NCBI RefSeq assembly: GCF_014174515.1
Contig: NZ_JACJUG010000004.1
Location: forward strand, 62,001-126,000
From: Mitsuaria sp. WAJ17
Lineage (GTDB): Bacteria > Pseudomonadota > Gammaproteobacteria > Burkholderiales > Burkholderiaceae_C
Reading direction: 5' to 3'
Length of the DNA stretch: 64,000 bases
Under the pieces are notes generated by a model. It was not told the DNA's origin. It saw only the letters and a program-made list of their open reading frames with translations, and made no database searches. Within the stretch, counting starts at the first letter, position 1. Every line of letters begins with the position of its first letter. Position numbers and translations under genes: made by a program. Shown in pieces: positions 63,047 through 64,000 of this stretch.

Positions 63047-64000
63047 GGTTGGCCCCTTGAGGATTCGGTGGACAGCAGCGGTGGCGCGGGTGACGCGCTG
63101 GCGTCACCCGCCGGTGCACGCCAGTCCTCGCCTTCCTCGAGCCACTGCAGGGAGGTCGGCACCAGCACCTCCCACGCCGGGCCCACCCGCCGCTGGGGTG
63201 GGCGCTGCAGGGCCCCATGCTTGAGGTCGTTGACCAGCGGCAGGTCGGCCGGGTCGGCCGGGACCAGGCGATCGGAGCCCAGCCAGACCATGCCGCTGGA
63301 GCAGAAGTAGAGGAAGGCCATCACGCGGTGCGGCCGCACGGGCAAAAGGACGCGGGCCTGCCCAGCCTGCAGGAAGGCGGCGAACTGCGCGTCCTCGTCG
63401 TCCAGCGGCAGCTCCGCCGGGTCGGCACTGCAGGGCCGGGGCGAGTCGTGGAAGGTGTAGCTCATCTCCCCCCACTCCAGGGCCTCGTCCAGGAACTGCA
63501 CATAGCGGGGCTCGTTGACCTGCATCACCGAGGGTGGCGAGCCGTCGGGACTGGCCCACTCCCCGCCCGTCAGCTGCTGCATGCGGTCCAGCAGCAGGCG
63601 AAGGCAGGCACGCTTGACCTCCCGCTGCTCGATCAGGCGGCACGCAAGGGGTGAGCGAGGCCCGGGGAGCGGCCCGCTGCCCGTGCGCCGGCGATAGGCC
63701 TCGAGCTGCGCCTGGTAGCCGGCCATCAGCCGCGCGTACACGGCCATGCGCCAGGCGTCCATCAGCGGCGCACCTGGCTCGCAGGCGATCTCCACGATCA
63801 CCTGGACCTGGACCGACTCGTCGGCCGGCGGCGATGCCAGCTGATCGGCCTCGCCCACGACCACCGGCACGCTGCCGTCCTCCTCGGCCATGGCAGCCTG
63901 GCTGGGACCGCCGGGCGGGAAGGCTCGGCAGCCCACGACCACGGTCGGCAAGGAAGCTCCCAGGCAGCGCACCGAGGCGCGGACGGCACGGTAGCCCTCC
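63043..64000 (-). CDS. Unknown protein, 5' end beyond the window
   Basis: The frame stays open to the window edge (EGYRAVRAS before a possible GTG at 63972), so the gene starts outside. About 318 residues are visible. No family recognised. It contains a beta-rich segment (VQVQVIVEIACEPGAPLMDA), a long basic helix (MAGYQAQLEAYRRRTG) and PRYVQFLDEALEWGEMSYTF, which recalls large tail-associated proteins of injection-type gene sets; this is a guess. First seen gene of the collar-nitrilase-glycosyltransferase operon. Confidence 0.7.
   Translation of the reverse strand, partial: EGYRAVRASVRCLGASLPTVVVGCRAFPPGGPSQAAMAEEDGSVPVVVGEADQLASPPADESVQVQVIVEIACEPGAPLMDAWRMAVYARLMAGYQAQLEAYRRRTGSGPLPGPRSPLACRLIEQREVKRACLRLLLDRMQQLTGGEWASPDGSPPSVMQVNEPRYVQFLDEALEWGEMSYTFHDSPRPCSADPAELPLDDEDAQFAAFLQAGQARVLLPVRPHRVMAFLYFCSSGMVWLGSDRLVPADPADLPLVNDLKHGALQRPPQRRVGPAWEVLVPTSLQWLEEGEDWRAPAGDASASPAPPLLSTESSRGQP

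Overview
The window looks like a chromosomal segment of a high-GC betaproteobacterium of the order Burkholderiales (Roseateles/Mitsuaria/Rubrivivax-like). This rests on codon use, TonB receptors, the cysTWA-cysB layout, DUF4178/SPFH genes and ECF41/AhpD pairs. No rRNA or species marker is present, so genus is inference. Most genes are high-GC housekeeping or metabolic genes. The exceptions are an AT-richer, repeat-filled block at about 2.3-6.0 kb and a tRNA-associated insertion at 13.2-14.1 kb.

Layout. 0-2.2 kb: the 3' end of a ferredoxin/flavodoxin-NADP reductase gene, an AAA ATPase gene, then a decayed second copy of the reductase 3' end with its terminator. 2.3-6.0 kb: accessory block with two direct-repeat IS110 transposase remnants, REP-like inverted repeats, a zinc-ribbon membrane protein, an unknown 199-aa protein and a hydrolase fragment. 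6-10 kb: response regulator and PAS histidine kinase (convergent), then a chemoreceptor. 10.3-12.7 kb: a TPP riboswitch followed by a TonB receptor, probably for thiamin or a precursor. 12.8-14.1 kb: three identical tRNA-Asn genes, an avidin-family gene, and two 3'-half tRNA-Asn remnants. 14.2-24.2 kb: yjdM, two AraC regulators, two AhpD-like genes (one with an ECF41 sigma factor), selD/selU, and an M1 peptidase with a membrane partner. 24.4-31.9 kb: thiolase and acyl-CoA dehydrogenase, M3 peptidase, chrA, metY. 32-41 kb: small genes, a serine/threonine dehydratase-like enzyme, and the sulfate uptake cluster sbp-cysT-cysW-cysA-cysB-sbp2. 41.3-44.2 kb: SnoaL-like protein and a second TonB receptor. 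44.4-50.9 kb: a co-directional run SPFH/SHOCT, DUF4178, DUF350, YciI, membrane-bound aminopropyltransferase-like protein, FAD oxidoreductase. 51-54.8 kb: GGDEF-EAL protein and an unknown protein. 54.8-64 kb: an unusual locus with an FHA-winged-helix protein and a Ser/Thr kinase carrying a cyclase-like C-terminal domain, facing an operon for an unknown protein, a tail-collar protein, a nitrilase-fold enzyme, a multi-domain glycosyltransferase and a small secreted protein.

The least explained parts are the 55-64 kb FHA/kinase/tail-collar/nitrilase/glycosyltransferase locus, the 44-51 kb SPFH-to-oxidoreductase locus, the avidin gene inside tRNA-Asn repeats, the riboswitch-controlled TonB receptor, and a dispersed 15-bp motif (GGGGTCAGGTCTTGC) found inside and between genes across the whole window.
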